The notes beneath the pieces are model-generated. The model worked only from the letters and a program-made list of their open reading frames with translations. It did no database searches and was not told the origin of the DNA. A program made the position numbers and the translations under genes. Below, piece after piece: positions 5,435 to 12,499 of a DNA stretch of 16,016 bases; within the stretch, counting starts at the first letter, position 1, and every line of letters begins with the position of its first letter. Source of the stretch: Deltaproteobacteria bacterium (lineage in GTDB: Bacteria > Desulfobacterota > Syntrophobacteria > BM002); assembly GCA_017861095.1 (NCBI GenBank), contig JAGFXI010000024.1, positions 1 through 16,016 of the forward strand, given 5' to 3'.

Positions 5435-6121
5435 CTAGCGTCGTCCTTTCAACCTGCCGCCGAGGAGCCGCAGGAGCACGATTCCAGCCACGAAGCCACC
5501 CACATGGGCCCACCAGGCGATACCGGCGAGGGCCTTGGCGCCGCTGAAGAACTCGAAAAAGGCGTTGGCAAACTGGATAAAGAACCAGGCGCCCAGGAAG
5601 ACGTATGCCGGAATTTCGATTACGGGGAAGATGAGTAGGAGAGGTATCAGGGTAAGTATTCGGGCACGAGGGTAGAGAACGAAGTAAGCGCCCATCACGC
5701 CGGCTATTGCCCCGCTGGCTCCCACAGCAGGAAGCCGAGAACCAAAGTTGAGCAGCACATGGAGGCAGGCGGCGGCCACGCCGCAGAGGAGATAGAAGAG
5801 AAGATAGCGGAGGTGGCCCAGACGGTCCTCGACATTGTCACCGAAGATCCACAGACTCCACATGTTGCCGAGGAGATGGAGCCAACTCCCGTGAAGGAAC
5901 ATGTAGGAGAAGAACGGGATCGTGCGCTGAGAAAGCGAGATGTGGAAGGCGGGACCGCTGGCGATCTTGGCAGGGATCAAGCTGTAGATAGCGAAGAGAA
6001 AGGAGTCCTGCCGCCTACCGTGGAACAGAAGATAGATGAAGACCGCGACGTTCAAGCCAATGAGAGCGGCATTAACGAAAGAAACCCGCTGCTCCGGTAT
6101 GTTGTCTTTGAGGGGGATCAT
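5435..6121 (-). CDS. Rhomboid-family intramembrane serine protease
   Basis: A 228-aa polytopic membrane protein with about six hydrophobic segments. The catalytic dyad is present: Ser136 in GASGAIAGVMGAY and His206 in AHVGGFVAG. HLLGNMWSLWIFGD supplies the oxyanion-side HxxxN (His82, Asn86) and the following loop. These are the hallmarks of an active rhomboid cleaving substrates within the membrane. The cytoplasmic N-terminus contains the IPLKDNIPEQRVSFVN stretch seen in many bacterial homologues. The ATG at 6121 lacks an obvious Shine-Dalgarno, but no better start is available before the first membrane helix. It lies 103 bases downstream of the DUF151 gene on the same strand and may be read from that promoter. 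Confidence 0.93.
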   Translation of the reverse strand: MIPLKDNIPEQRVSFVNAALIGLNVAVFIYLLFHGRRQDSFLFAIYSLIPAKIASGPAFHISLSQRTIPFFSYMFLHGSWLHLLGNMWSLWIFGDNVEDRLGHLRYLLFYLLCGVAAACLHVLLNFGSRLPAVGASGAIAGVMGAYFVLYPRARILTLIPLLLIFPVIEIPAYVFLGAWFFIQFANAFFEFFSGAKALAGIAWWAHVGGFVAGIVLLRLLGGRLKGRR

Positions 6122-6133
6122 ACAGACGTCGTG

Positions 6134-6206
6134 TGTCTGCTGTCAGTGGCCCGTTGAGCGACTATTCAACAAGAGAGCTTTCTTCTGCAGCGGCTGACGA
6201 CAGACA
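6134..6206 (-). repeat. Long imperfect inverted repeat between the DUF151 and rhomboid genes
   Basis: TGTCTG (6134-6139) pairs with CAGACA (6201-6206), and GTCAG (6142-6146) with CTGAC (6194-6198), around a 2x2 internal loop. A near-palindrome AAGAGAGCTTTCTT (6171-6184) sits inside. It fills most of the 103-base gap and lies just before the rhomboid start, which lacks a clear ribosome binding site. No T-run follows. A processing or translational-control structure is possible. Confidence 0.4.
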
Positions 6207-6224
6207 ACTGACCAGGGGCGCCTG

Positions 6225-6680
6225 TCAAAACTTCACGGTCTTACAGATCTCCTCGTACTCTTTCACCTCTTCGGGGGTAAGCTCGCGGCGGAAGAGCCTC
6301 GGGTGAACCAAGAGAGGGATCTTCCGGTTCAGAGCCAGGGCCACTGCATCGCTCGGGCGGCTGTCGATGATGAAGTCGGTGCCGTTGACACGAAAGAACA
6401 CGTTGGCATAGTAGGTGTTTTCCTTCATGTCGTGGATCTCGACGCGGAGGAACTCCACCGGGAGGCTTTCCAAAATGCGCAAATAAACCTCGTGGGTCAA
6501 AGGCCGCTTCGGCTCCATAAGCCCTTTTTCTTTGGCAATGGCAGCAAACTCCGAGTCACCGACAAACATCATGAAATAGCGTTTTTCGTCCTCTCTCTCT
6601 TTGAGAATCACCATGTTCCCAGTGCTACGGTCGGTCTTAAGGTACACCTCTTGGATGGTGACCAGCTCAGCCTCTGCCAT
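6225..6680 (-). CDS. Bifunctional nuclease family protein (DUF151)
   Basis: A 151-aa soluble protein covering the full BFN/DUF151 domain. Diagnostic segments are VILKEREDEKRYFMMFVGDS near the N-terminus, RPLTHEVYLRILESLPVE, then FIIDSRPSDAVALALNRKIP at about residues 103-122, the most conserved stretch of the family. Members are reported to have DNase/RNase activity in plants and are common single-domain proteins in bacteria, where their role is poorly defined. The C-terminal tail (PEEVKEYEE) may be a coil. GGAGG lies 5 bases before the ATG on the minus strand, and a strong promoter lies 64 bases upstream. It is probably first in an operon with the rhomboid gene. Confidence 0.93.
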   Translation of the reverse strand: MAEAELVTIQEVYLKTDRSTGNMVILKEREDEKRYFMMFVGDSEFAAIAKEKGLMEPKRPLTHEVYLRILESLPVEFLRVEIHDMKENTYYANVFFRVNGTDFIIDSRPSDAVALALNRKIPLLVHPRLFRRELTPEEVKEYEEICKTVKF

Positions 6681-6743
6681 AGTTTCCTCCCCGCTTGTAG
6701 AGCCCGCTCTCTTTCGCCTCGCGATGGCCCTGCCGCCAAAATC

Positions 6744-6771
6744 ATTATACCTATCTCCTCCCCATTTTCAA
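6744..6771 (-). promoter_or_regulatory. Sigma-70-like promoter of the DUF151-rhomboid unit
   Basis: On the minus strand TTGAAA (6771-6766, 5 of 6), a 16-base spacer, then perfect TATAAT (6749-6744). The start point would be near 6737, about 57 bases before the ATG. Nothing coding was found in the rest of the 394-base divergent gap 6681-7074 apart from the FNR-like box. Confidence 0.75.
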
Positions 6772-6996
6772 AGCTCGGCGACTCTCGCCTCTCCTGGCCC
6801 CTTGACCCGCATAATGGTATGGTCTGATGAAGATTTGCCCGGACTACAAACGCGAGTCCTTTTCCGGATCAAAATACCGAAAGTGATCGCTTTGCCGTTG
6901 TCAGCACGGAAGCGTCCGTGATAGTTTTGAGGCGCAACCCCCCGGGCCCTTGCGATCTTTGAGCCACGGGGAGGGTGCGGGAGTACTCTGTGCCAC

Positions 6997-7043
6997 TTGA
7001 CTTACATCAAGGCCCTGTCCCCGCTCGTGTCTTACTCTATGAT
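6997..7043 (+). promoter_or_regulatory. FNR/Crp-family-like operator with downstream -10
   Basis: TTGAC-TTAC-ATCAA at 6997-7010 differs at one base from the FNR/Anr/Dnr consensus TTGAT-N4-ATCAA, and the palindrome extends to CTTGA/TCAAG. TATGAT at 7038-7043 is a good -10 (5 of 6). This puts the box centre about 46 bases before the predicted start; TACTCT at 7033-7038 would give the classical -41.5. Activation of the 4Fe-4S/ThyA unit under low oxygen or nitrosative stress is inferred. Confidence 0.65.
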
Positions 7044-7074
7044 CGTCACAACTCGAGACGAGCGGAGGTGCACT

Positions 7075-7809
7075 ATGGCAATGAGGAATATAGTCAGGAT
7101 AGACGAGAAGAAGTGCGACGGCTGCGGCAACTGCGTTATTGCCTGTGCCGAGGGCGCAATCGAAATTCGCGACGGCAAGGCGGTGATCATCAAGGAAAGC
7201 TACTGTGACGGCCTGGGTGCCTGTCTGGGAGAGTGCCCGAGGGGCGCACTCGCTATTGCACAGCGGGACGTCGAGAGCTTCGACGAGGAGGCGGTGAAGG
7301 CCCATTTGGCAAGAGTGCAAGGGAGAGAGAGGCAACACGACAAGCCCGTTGCGGTCCCTGGCTGTCCCGGCGCGAGGGCGCTGCAACTCCCCGAGCGGGG
7401 AGCGATGCCTACCGAAGAAGGGAGGGCTCAGGCCGGGTCGGCCCTCAGAAACTGGCCGGTACAGATTCACCTGTTACCGGTACGGGCGCCCTTTTTTGAT
7501 CAGGCGGACATACTCGTGGCCGGTGACTGTCTCCCCTTCGCCATGGGAGACTTCCATAGGCGACTCCTTCCGGGAACCACGCTCGCCGTCGGTTGCCCCA
7601 AGCTCGACGATGCTGCTACCTATGTGAACAAACTCGCCCAGATTTTCAACCAGAACAATATCCGTTCGGTCAAGATAGCCTATATGGAGGTGCCCTGCTG
7701 TGCTGGCCTGGTGCGGATCGTGGAGAAGGCCTTGGAGGCGAGCGGGAAGGCGATCCCGGTGCGCATGGTGAAGGTCTCGATCCAGGGTGAGATTCTCGAG
7801 GAATCGTAA
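7075..7809 (+). CDS. 4Fe-4S cluster-binding ferredoxin-like protein
   Basis: A 244-aa cytoplasmic iron-sulfur protein. An N-terminal two-cluster ferredoxin region has a full CxxCxxCxxxC motif (Cys14, 17, 20, 24). A second site, YCDGLGACLGECPRGAL, has Cys44, 50 and 54; its usual second Cys is Leu47, a replacement I recall as characteristic of this family, so it is not necessarily damage. A C-terminal domain (about 125-240) carries conserved WPVQIHLLPVRAPFF, AGDCLPFAMGDFH (Cys152), GCPKLDD (Cys174) and MEVPCCAGL (Cys208, 209). Such proteins are widespread in anaerobic bacteria and archaea, probably in electron transfer; the exact partner is unknown. The start ATG 7075 has GGAGG 6 bases upstream. 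An FNR-like box lies upstream and ThyA 40 bases downstream. Confidence 0.9.
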   Translation: MAMRNIVRIDEKKCDGCGNCVIACAEGAIEIRDGKAVIIKESYCDGLGACLGECPRGALAIAQRDVESFDEEAVKAHLARVQGRERQHDKPVAVPGCPGARALQLPERGAMPTEEGRAQAGSALRNWPVQIHLLPVRAPFFDQADILVAGDCLPFAMGDFHRRLLPGTTLAVGCPKLDDAATYVNKLAQIFNQNNIRSVKIAYMEVPCCAGLVRIVEKALEASGKAIPVRMVKVSIQGEILEES

Positions 7810-7849
7810 TGGTTGATGGCCTGATCGGCGAGGTGAGGAGGATCTCCTG

Positions 7850-8557
7850 ATGACAAAGACGACCTTACGGCCCGTGTTCATCGAGGCCACAACCCTTCCT
7901 GACTCCTGGTTCCAGGTTATCTGGAACCTCGTGGATTTTGGCAAGGAGTTTACCGTCGATCGGGGTTCTTACGCCGGGCAGAAGCGGCTGGAGTTGGACT
8001 ATGTGACGGTGCATATCAGGTACCCGGGGGTGAGACCCCTTCTCCCTGACATCCCGGCTCATCTCGGCATTCCCAACCCCGTGGCTGACGATTACCTGGA
8101 TTCCTACCTTCCTTACCTGATGACGGCCCACAAGGAGTCCGGTGAAGAGTACACCTACGGCGAGCGTTTGACCGGAGGGCAGATCGATCAGATCCACGCC
8201 GTTATCGACACCTACAAGCAATATGGTTTTCGCAACAACCAGATGATCATGACGATAGGTCTTCCGACTGACCTCACGTTGAACGATCCGCCGTGCCTCC
8301 GCCACATCGATACCAGGATCCAGGAAGATCGTTTGCACTTTTTCGTCTATTTCCGTTCTTGGGACGCCTGGAACGGCTATCCTGCCAACCTCGGGGGAAT
8401 GCAACTCCTCAAGGAATACATGGCCGCCGAGATAGGGGTGGAGGACGGAGAGATGATCGTCGCTTCCAAGGGTCTCCACATCTACGACTACGCCTTTGAC
8501 CTTGCTAGGCTAAGGACATACCGGACCTCCGAGTGCGACAAGGGGGCGGGTTTGTGA
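7850..8557 (+). CDS. thyA: ThyA-type thymidylate synthase, archaeal-like short form
   Basis: A 235-aa protein. Cys149 in NDPPCLRHIDTR fits the catalytic Cys of ThyA (E. coli Cys146). Further on, FRSWDAWNGYPANLGGMQLL (residues 168-187) matches RS-x-D-x3-G-x-P-x-N: Arg169, Ser170, Asp172, Gly176, Pro178 and Asn180. LHIYDY gives His210 and Tyr212 (E. coli His207, Tyr209). The spacing from the Cys onward is the same as in E. coli ThyA, supporting dUMP to dTMP conversion with a methylene-folate-type cofactor. The N-terminal half differs from E. coli, and the length is nearer to short archaeal enzymes, which may use a tetrahydromethanopterin-type cofactor. GGAGG lies 8 bases before the ATG. The gene follows the 4Fe-4S gene closely and is probably in its operon. 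A dCMP hydroxymethylase-like activity is less likely. Confidence 0.77.
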   Translation: MTKTTLRPVFIEATTLPDSWFQVIWNLVDFGKEFTVDRGSYAGQKRLELDYVTVHIRYPGVRPLLPDIPAHLGIPNPVADDYLDSYLPYLMTAHKESGEEYTYGERLTGGQIDQIHAVIDTYKQYGFRNNQMIMTIGLPTDLTLNDPPCLRHIDTRIQEDRLHFFVYFRSWDAWNGYPANLGGMQLLKEYMAAEIGVEDGEMIVASKGLHIYDYAFDLARLRTYRTSECDKGAGL

Positions 8558-8715
8558 CGTCTCGAGCGCTGCGGCGTGGTCGTGTTGGCGTGGGGCCGCC
8601 TCGCCTTGACCTTCTATGACTCGTTGGCATGGGCATTGCTAGCATCCCGATTGCCGAACGTAGGGCAGCTATGGTGGCTTGAGTGAAAGTGCCACTGCTC
8701 TTGCAGGAGCGTTCC
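8558..8715. other. Non-coding gap between thyA and the small membrane protein
   Basis: In these 158 bases I see no clear terminator. TTGACC at 8606-8611 has no convincing -10 at the right spacing. The membrane protein gene may be read through from thyA or use a promoter I cannot recognise. Confidence 0.4.
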
Positions 8716-9042
8716 ATGTGGAAGGATATCATCGCAGCGTTGAAGGCCCTCGATTTCAAGCACCTCAATGAGATCCTCTCTCAGCTCGACATGCTGGAAG
8801 TCTTGAAGAACCCCTGGGTCATAGCGGCGATGGTCATCCCTTGCATCGTCTTCGTGATCCGCGGCATGGAGAAGGCTCTGGTAGGCTTTCTCTCGGTCCC
8901 GGCACTCATCGTGCTCTTCCAGAAGACGGTGCAGGGCAAGAGCATGCTGGAGTTTGATGCCGAAAGGCTGTTCGTCTTCGTTGTCGGCTTTCTCGTCATT
9001 GCGGGAATCAACATCTACTTCTGGGTCGTTCGCGGGAAGTAG
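8716..9042 (+). CDS. Small integral membrane protein of unknown function
   Basis: A 108-aa protein with an amphipathic N-terminus (MWKDIIAALKALDFKHLNEI, leucine-rich) and three hydrophobic segments: about residues 34-48 (WVIAAMVIPCIVFVI), about 54-68 (ALVGFLSVPALIVLF) and about 86-105 (RLFVFVVGFLVIAGINIYFW). I do not recognise the family. The N-terminal helix could lie on the membrane or mediate oligomerisation. ATG 8716 is preferred because AGGAG lies 6 bases upstream and the preceding in-frame start at 8683 has none. It ends 56 bases before the convergent MFS gene, with no clear terminator. Coding is likely; function is unassigned. Confidence 0.72.
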   Translation: MWKDIIAALKALDFKHLNEILSQLDMLEVLKNPWVIAAMVIPCIVFVIRGMEKALVGFLSVPALIVLFQKTVQGKSMLEFDAERLFVFVVGFLVIAGINIYFWVVRGK

Positions 9043-9098
9043 CTCCTAACCTCAGGAAATCCATTCCCCAAGTTTAACCTATACGACCGGCAAAGCTC

Positions 9099-10325
9099 TC
9101 AGGAAGAGGGAGCAGCGGCTCCGTCCTCTCCGGATGGGGCATCTTCTGGGGACCCCCATCCTCTCGTGGCGAAGATGAAGGCATAGGCTGGAAGGGCGAG
9201 GAGGAAGGTGAGGGCGAAATAGGTGCTGTAGCCGAAGTGGGCCGCAGCCCAGCCGCTCAGGGAGCCGCAGAGCAGACCGGGAATGTTGAACAACGCCGAG
9301 AGAATGGCATACTGGGTTGCCGCCCAGCGCTTGTTACACACACTCATGAGGAAGGCGAGGAAGGCCGCGGAGCCGAGGCCGCCGCAGAAGGACTCCACGA
9401 CCGAGGCGCCGTACACACCCCAGTGGCCGGTCTCGGGGAGCCTAGCAACGGCGGCGTACCCGAGGTTGCTCACCGCTTGCCAGATCCCGAGAAACCAGAG
9501 ACCGTGGAAAATCCCGAAGCGGGTCGTAAACAGCCCGCCTACCAGAGCGCCGGCGATGGTGGCCACAAGGCCGATGCTGCCGGTAATGAGCCCGATTTCC
9601 GTGGTGGTAAGCCCCCGGTCTACCCAGAAGGGCCTCACCATGGGACCCATGGCGGTATCACCCAGATTGTAGAGAAGGATGAAGAGGACAACCCGACGGG
9701 CGCGAGGGCGCTGAAGAAGGTCCCTGACCGGGTGAAGGAGAGAGCGTTCCCGGTTAGGGTTGCCATCTGTGGCCGCCCGGGGAAGTGACAGGCTCATTAC
9801 GCTGCAGAGGGCGAGAACAATAGCGGCGGAAGAGAAAGCCGGTCGCCAACCCAGCCATCCGCCCAGGGCGACGAATACGCCGCCGGCAAGGAGCAAGGCC
9901 ACTCGGTAACTCGAGATCCGAACGCCATTGGCGATTCCCATCTCCGGCTTGTCCAGGAGCGCGATGGTATAGGCGTCTATGGCGATGTCCTGGCTGGCGG
10001 CAAGGAAAGCCAGGCTCATGAGGCATAGCCACAAGGGCAGGGAGGGGGAGCCGGGATCGATGAGCATGAGCGTGACGAGGAGAAGAGCGAGGAGAGCCTG
10101 GGCGCCCGCCATCCAGCGGCGGTACTCCCCCCAGGCATCCACGGCAGGGGCCCAGAGAAACTTGGTCGCCCATGGAGTCCGGAGCAGGTCCATGAGGCCG
10201 ATTGCCTGGAGGGAGAGGCCATGAAGGCGAAAGTACACTGGAAGAGCAGCGCGAATGATGCCGAAGGGGAAGCCCTCGGCGAAGTAGAGCATGCTGACAA
10301 CGAGGAGTTTCCGGCGGAGTGTCAT
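9099..10325 (-). CDS. AmpG-like MFS transporter
   Basis: A 408-aa major facilitator with about 12 hydrophobic segments. The start MTLRRKLLVVSMLYFAEGFP, then LPVYFRLHGLSLQAIGLM and PWATKFLWAPAVDAWG, is the signature of the AmpG/muropeptide-permease group (PWxxKFLWAPxVD). AmpG imports anhydro-muropeptides for cell-wall recycling, but many relatives transport other solutes, so the substrate is uncertain. The MFS loop 2-3 signature is divergent, as in other AmpG-type proteins. ATG at 10325 is chosen because the family's N-terminus begins there and GGAAG lies 5 bases upstream; the frame stays open 55 codons further, through a non-conserved stretch that includes repeat-like sequence. No nagZ, ampD or ldc genes are nearby. 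It is convergent with the small membrane protein gene. Confidence 0.87.
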   Translation of the reverse strand: MTLRRKLLVVSMLYFAEGFPFGIIRAALPVYFRLHGLSLQAIGLMDLLRTPWATKFLWAPAVDAWGEYRRWMAGAQALLALLLVTLMLIDPGSPSLPLWLCLMSLAFLAASQDIAIDAYTIALLDKPEMGIANGVRISSYRVALLLAGGVFVALGGWLGWRPAFSSAAIVLALCSVMSLSLPRAATDGNPNRERSLLHPVRDLLQRPRARRVVLFILLYNLGDTAMGPMVRPFWVDRGLTTTEIGLITGSIGLVATIAGALVGGLFTTRFGIFHGLWFLGIWQAVSNLGYAAVARLPETGHWGVYGASVVESFCGGLGSAAFLAFLMSVCNKRWAATQYAILSALFNIPGLLCGSLSGWAAAHFGYSTYFALTFLLALPAYAFIFATRGWGSPEDAPSGEDGAAAPSS

Positions 10326-10633
10326 GGCGCTTCCGAACAAGGGGCCGTTTGACAGGGGCAACCCTGAGTCCTTATTGAATTCGCAGAGAGCCCGTGGTGA
10401 ACCGGTCGAGCCGCACCGATACACCGTCGTGGTCAAACCGCTCAAGGATACATCAGAACCTCTCTGGTTCCTACGGGAAGAAGTGGGCACGGGAGAGAGT
10501 ATGTGCCCATGGTCGGCATTGATGGTCAGCCTCGGTCTTCTCGAGGTGGAGGGGCACTCGAGTCAGAAGCCGGGCGGACACGTGGCTAAGTCCATCGATT
10601 CATAAATTCGCTCAAGAGTTTGTTCCCTCATGA
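10326..10633. other. Gene-free stretch upstream of the AmpG-like gene
   Basis: No gene with a credible ribosome binding site was found on either strand. GGTGAACCGGTCGAGCC (about 10395-10411) looks like a degenerate piece of the widespread bacterial repeat that translates as RGEPVEP; the plus-strand shadow frame reads exactly RARGEPVEP there. No clear minus-strand promoter for the transporter was found. Confidence 0.4.
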
Positions 10634-10700
10634 CTTAGTGCGAAGTGAGTCCTGACTCGGTTAACGATACGTGATCGTATTTCCGAGTCGAAGCACTAAG
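10634..10700. repeat. Nested three-arm palindrome overlapping the end of the nuclease-like gene
   Basis: Three nested arm pairs: CTTAGTGC (10634-10641) with GCACTAAG (10693-10700); GACTCGG (10654-10660) with CCGAGTC (10683-10689); ATACG (10667-10671) with CGTAT (10676-10680) around loop TGAT. All three are perfect, giving 20 pairs with asymmetric bulges (12 bases on the left of the outer junction, 3 on the right). The minus-strand stop TAG (10696-10698) lies inside the outer arm. Neither strand has a following T-run, so it is not a classical terminator. A MITE-like element, recombination site or RNA processing hairpin are alternatives. Confidence 0.65.
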
Positions 10701-11430
10701 CGGCCGCACTCCGGCGCTTCGCGTAGTCCTCAAGTTGAAAAACGCCCCCCGGGTGGCAGTGAACGAGGCGAAAAATCCCGCCAGCTTCCAGATTTTTCTG
10801 CTTGCACAGGAGGTACATCTTGAATAGGGTGAGGGTGGTGAGGGCCACAATTTTCTGTTCCGCCAGGAACGACTGAACGGGTGCCGGAAAATTGGTGAAC
10901 CGCGGTCGTCCACCTCCCGGTTCCGGTACGCTGTTACTACCCACGAGCACCAGGCGAAGTTCCCCGCCCTTGGCGAGGTCGAAGGTGGTGAGAGCCTCCC
11001 ACTTGTCCCACTCCGGCGAGAGTTCCTGGACGTCGCTCAAGATCTTCAGGCCCAAGGTGAGCTGGTTCCCCGGAAGCCTCACGATGCCGTCAAGGGCATT
11101 GTGATGGGGGGAGCGGATGACCTCCAGCCCGAGATCACGGAGGAGTTGATGAATGGCATCGGTGAGCAAAAGGACGTTCTTGCTTTTCAGCAGACACTCG
11201 AGGGGGTTGAAGTCCTTTTTCTCAGAACTTTCTCCTTTATTGTCCTGGCTCGTGACCGCTGCCTTCGTACCGCCTCTTGTCACTTTCGTTTCAACTTTGC
11301 TGATGATGAGCATGCCGATCAGGCAGAAGAGGGGCACCCAAAGCTGGAGGTTATCGCTATAGGTCACCACGGAGTAGAAGGCATAGACGGCAAGCAAGAG
11401 CTGAAAGAGAAGAAGGGTTTTCTGTTTCAT
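10696..11430 (-). CDS. Membrane-anchored protein with nuclease-like domain, function unknown
   Basis: A 244-aa protein with two N-terminal membrane helices (about residues 5-23 and 30-45) and a polar linker (46-72) leading to a soluble domain (about 75-235). The soluble part reads NVLLLTDAIHQLLRDLGLEV, then HNALDGIVRLPGNQLTLGLK, then LRLVLVGSNS and QSFLAEQKIVALTTLTLFKM. This layout (helix, D-G before a strand, strand with K, then a helix and VALTT-L-L) recalls PD-(D/E)xK nuclease-like folds, with Asp114 and Lys129. The position of the acidic residue two before Lys is Gly127, so the site may be degenerate. The fold is an inference; I do not recognise the family. GGAG lies 7 bases before the ATG. 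It follows two small genes on the same strand. Confidence 0.68.
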   Translation of the reverse strand: MKQKTLLLFQLLLAVYAFYSVVTYSDNLQLWVPLFCLIGMLIISKVETKVTRGGTKAAVTSQDNKGESSEKKDFNPLECLLKSKNVLLLTDAIHQLLRDLGLEVIRSPHHNALDGIVRLPGNQLTLGLKILSDVQELSPEWDKWEALTTFDLAKGGELRLVLVGSNSVPEPGGGRPRFTNFPAPVQSFLAEQKIVALTTLTLFKMYLLCKQKNLEAGGIFRLVHCHPGGVFQLEDYAKRRSAAA

Positions 11431-11595
11431 GGCACGCTCCGCTGCAGCTATTCCGTGGCGGTAAAAAGCAAGTAACGTGCCAGAAATTACTTATTATTCT
11501 CAGCCTCGTGCATAGTGCGGGCTCGCACCGAGGGAATAAGCTCGTCTGGGAACTCATGAAGCAAAGGACTCAGGCGGGGGATGATCCGGGGTTTA

Positions 11596-11724
11596 TTACT
11601 CCACCTTGTCAGAGCCCTCGGCTGCCGGCAGCATCCCCTTGGCTCTGAGTTTCAAGCGTTTCTCTCTCCGTTTTCGTCTACGGTCCAGTTCTCTTCTCCG
11701 TTCGATCTTCTTGTGTCGCGCCAT
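11596..11724 (-). CDS. 42-aa Arg/Lys-rich small protein
   Basis: The product is MARHKKIERRRELDRRRKRR, then EKRLKLRAKGMLPAA and EGSDKVE: 42 aa, over half basic in the first 28 residues and probably one long helix. Two stop codons in tandem (TAA TAA) close the frame. Short basic proteins of the MA(R/K)HKK...(D/E)RRRKRR type occur in several bacterial phyla, as far as I recall, with no assigned function; RNA or ribosome association would fit the charge. Purine-rich GGGAG and GAGAG stretches lie 6-11 bases upstream. It lies 51 bases below the 159-aa gene and 165 bases above the nuclease-like gene, all on the same strand, suggesting one transcript. Confidence 0.68.
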   Translation of the reverse strand: MARHKKIERRRELDRRRKRREKRLKLRAKGMLPAAEGSDKVE

Positions 11725-11775
11725 GGAATCTCTCTCCCTTTCTCTCTGAGGGTCAACCACAACCGGACGTGGCGG

Positions 11776-12255
11776 TCAACTTCCCAACTTGACGACGAGA
11801 TAACCCTCCAGGACTTTGGCTATGGTCTTCAAGATAGCGGCCTCTTCTCGAGCATGCCACTTGCCTCGACCGAGGGTCGGTTCCAGATGTCGAAGGATAG
11901 CGCGCTGGATCTCGCCTGCCATGTCCTCCTGATGGCCGTGCTGGTGAATCTTCATGGCAACCGCCATCTCGAGCTCCTTGTCGATCTGGTCCAGCATTTC
12001 CAGGAGAGTCGCCTCCCGCTCTTTAAGACCACCGATTCTCGCATAATCGATACGTTTTTTCAGACTCTTCTTATATTCCTCCAAAGCGAAAAGGGATGAG
12101 GCGAGGGCGAGCACCTCCTCCCTCCGGCCCCGTTCCTTGAGGAGATGTTGGATGGTGAGGGAAAACTCCTGGAGTGTTTCATCGTCGAACTCCTCATGGG
12201 TCTCGCTCATCTTCTCGATTCGAGCGATTACTCTTGCGGCGGTCTCCTCATGCAT
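11776..12255 (-). CDS. 159-aa helical soluble protein, function unknown
   Basis: A 159-aa, highly charged and almost entirely helical protein with no membrane segment. Notable stretches are MSETHEEFDDETLQEFSLTI, ALEEYKKSLKKRIDYARIGG, and LLEMLDQIDKELEMAVAMKI followed by a histidine-rich HQHGHQED, then GRGKWHAREEAAILKTIAKV. Heptad-like leucines suggest coiled-coil or helical-bundle structure; the HQHGH cluster could bind metal. I do not recognise the family. The ATG at 12255 has GGAGAGG 4-5 bases upstream on the minus strand, a good ribosome binding site. It is probably first in a minus-strand set with the 42-aa and nuclease-like genes. In the 244-base gap above it TTGACA occurs (12359-12354, minus), but no good -10 follows. 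Confidence 0.72.
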   Translation of the reverse strand: MHEETAARVIARIEKMSETHEEFDDETLQEFSLTIQHLLKERGRREEVLALASSLFALEEYKKSLKKRIDYARIGGLKEREATLLEMLDQIDKELEMAVAMKIHQHGHQEDMAGEIQRAILRHLEPTLGRGKWHAREEAAILKTIAKVLEGYLVVKLGS

Positions 12256-12499
12256 CGTGCCTCTCCTCTGGACTGTCGCGCTTACGCCCCTGTCGATCCC
12301 CGGAAGCTGACGGTTACGAGGTTGGACGTCAACTTCGCACAGTCGGGTTGCTCTGTCAAGAAGATCGTATGCAACATTAATTCCAGATTATTTACCCTCG
12401 GGCTCTCTCAGGGAGATTGATTCCGTGAAATGGGTTGCGAGAGCACGCCTGACCGACTATCCTATCTGTTACGGTTCTCGTGCGCAAGGAGTGGTTATC

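Noticed and set aside
7200..7240. Loss of one Cys in the second ferredoxin site as a damaging mutation
   Set aside because: The YCDGLG-x-C-x3-CP pattern is, as I recall, the normal form in this protein family.
10291..10605. 104-codon plus-strand ORF
   Set aside because: No ribosome binding site, overlaps the start of the AmpG-like gene, and contains the RGEPVEP repeat peptide typical of translated dispersed repeats.
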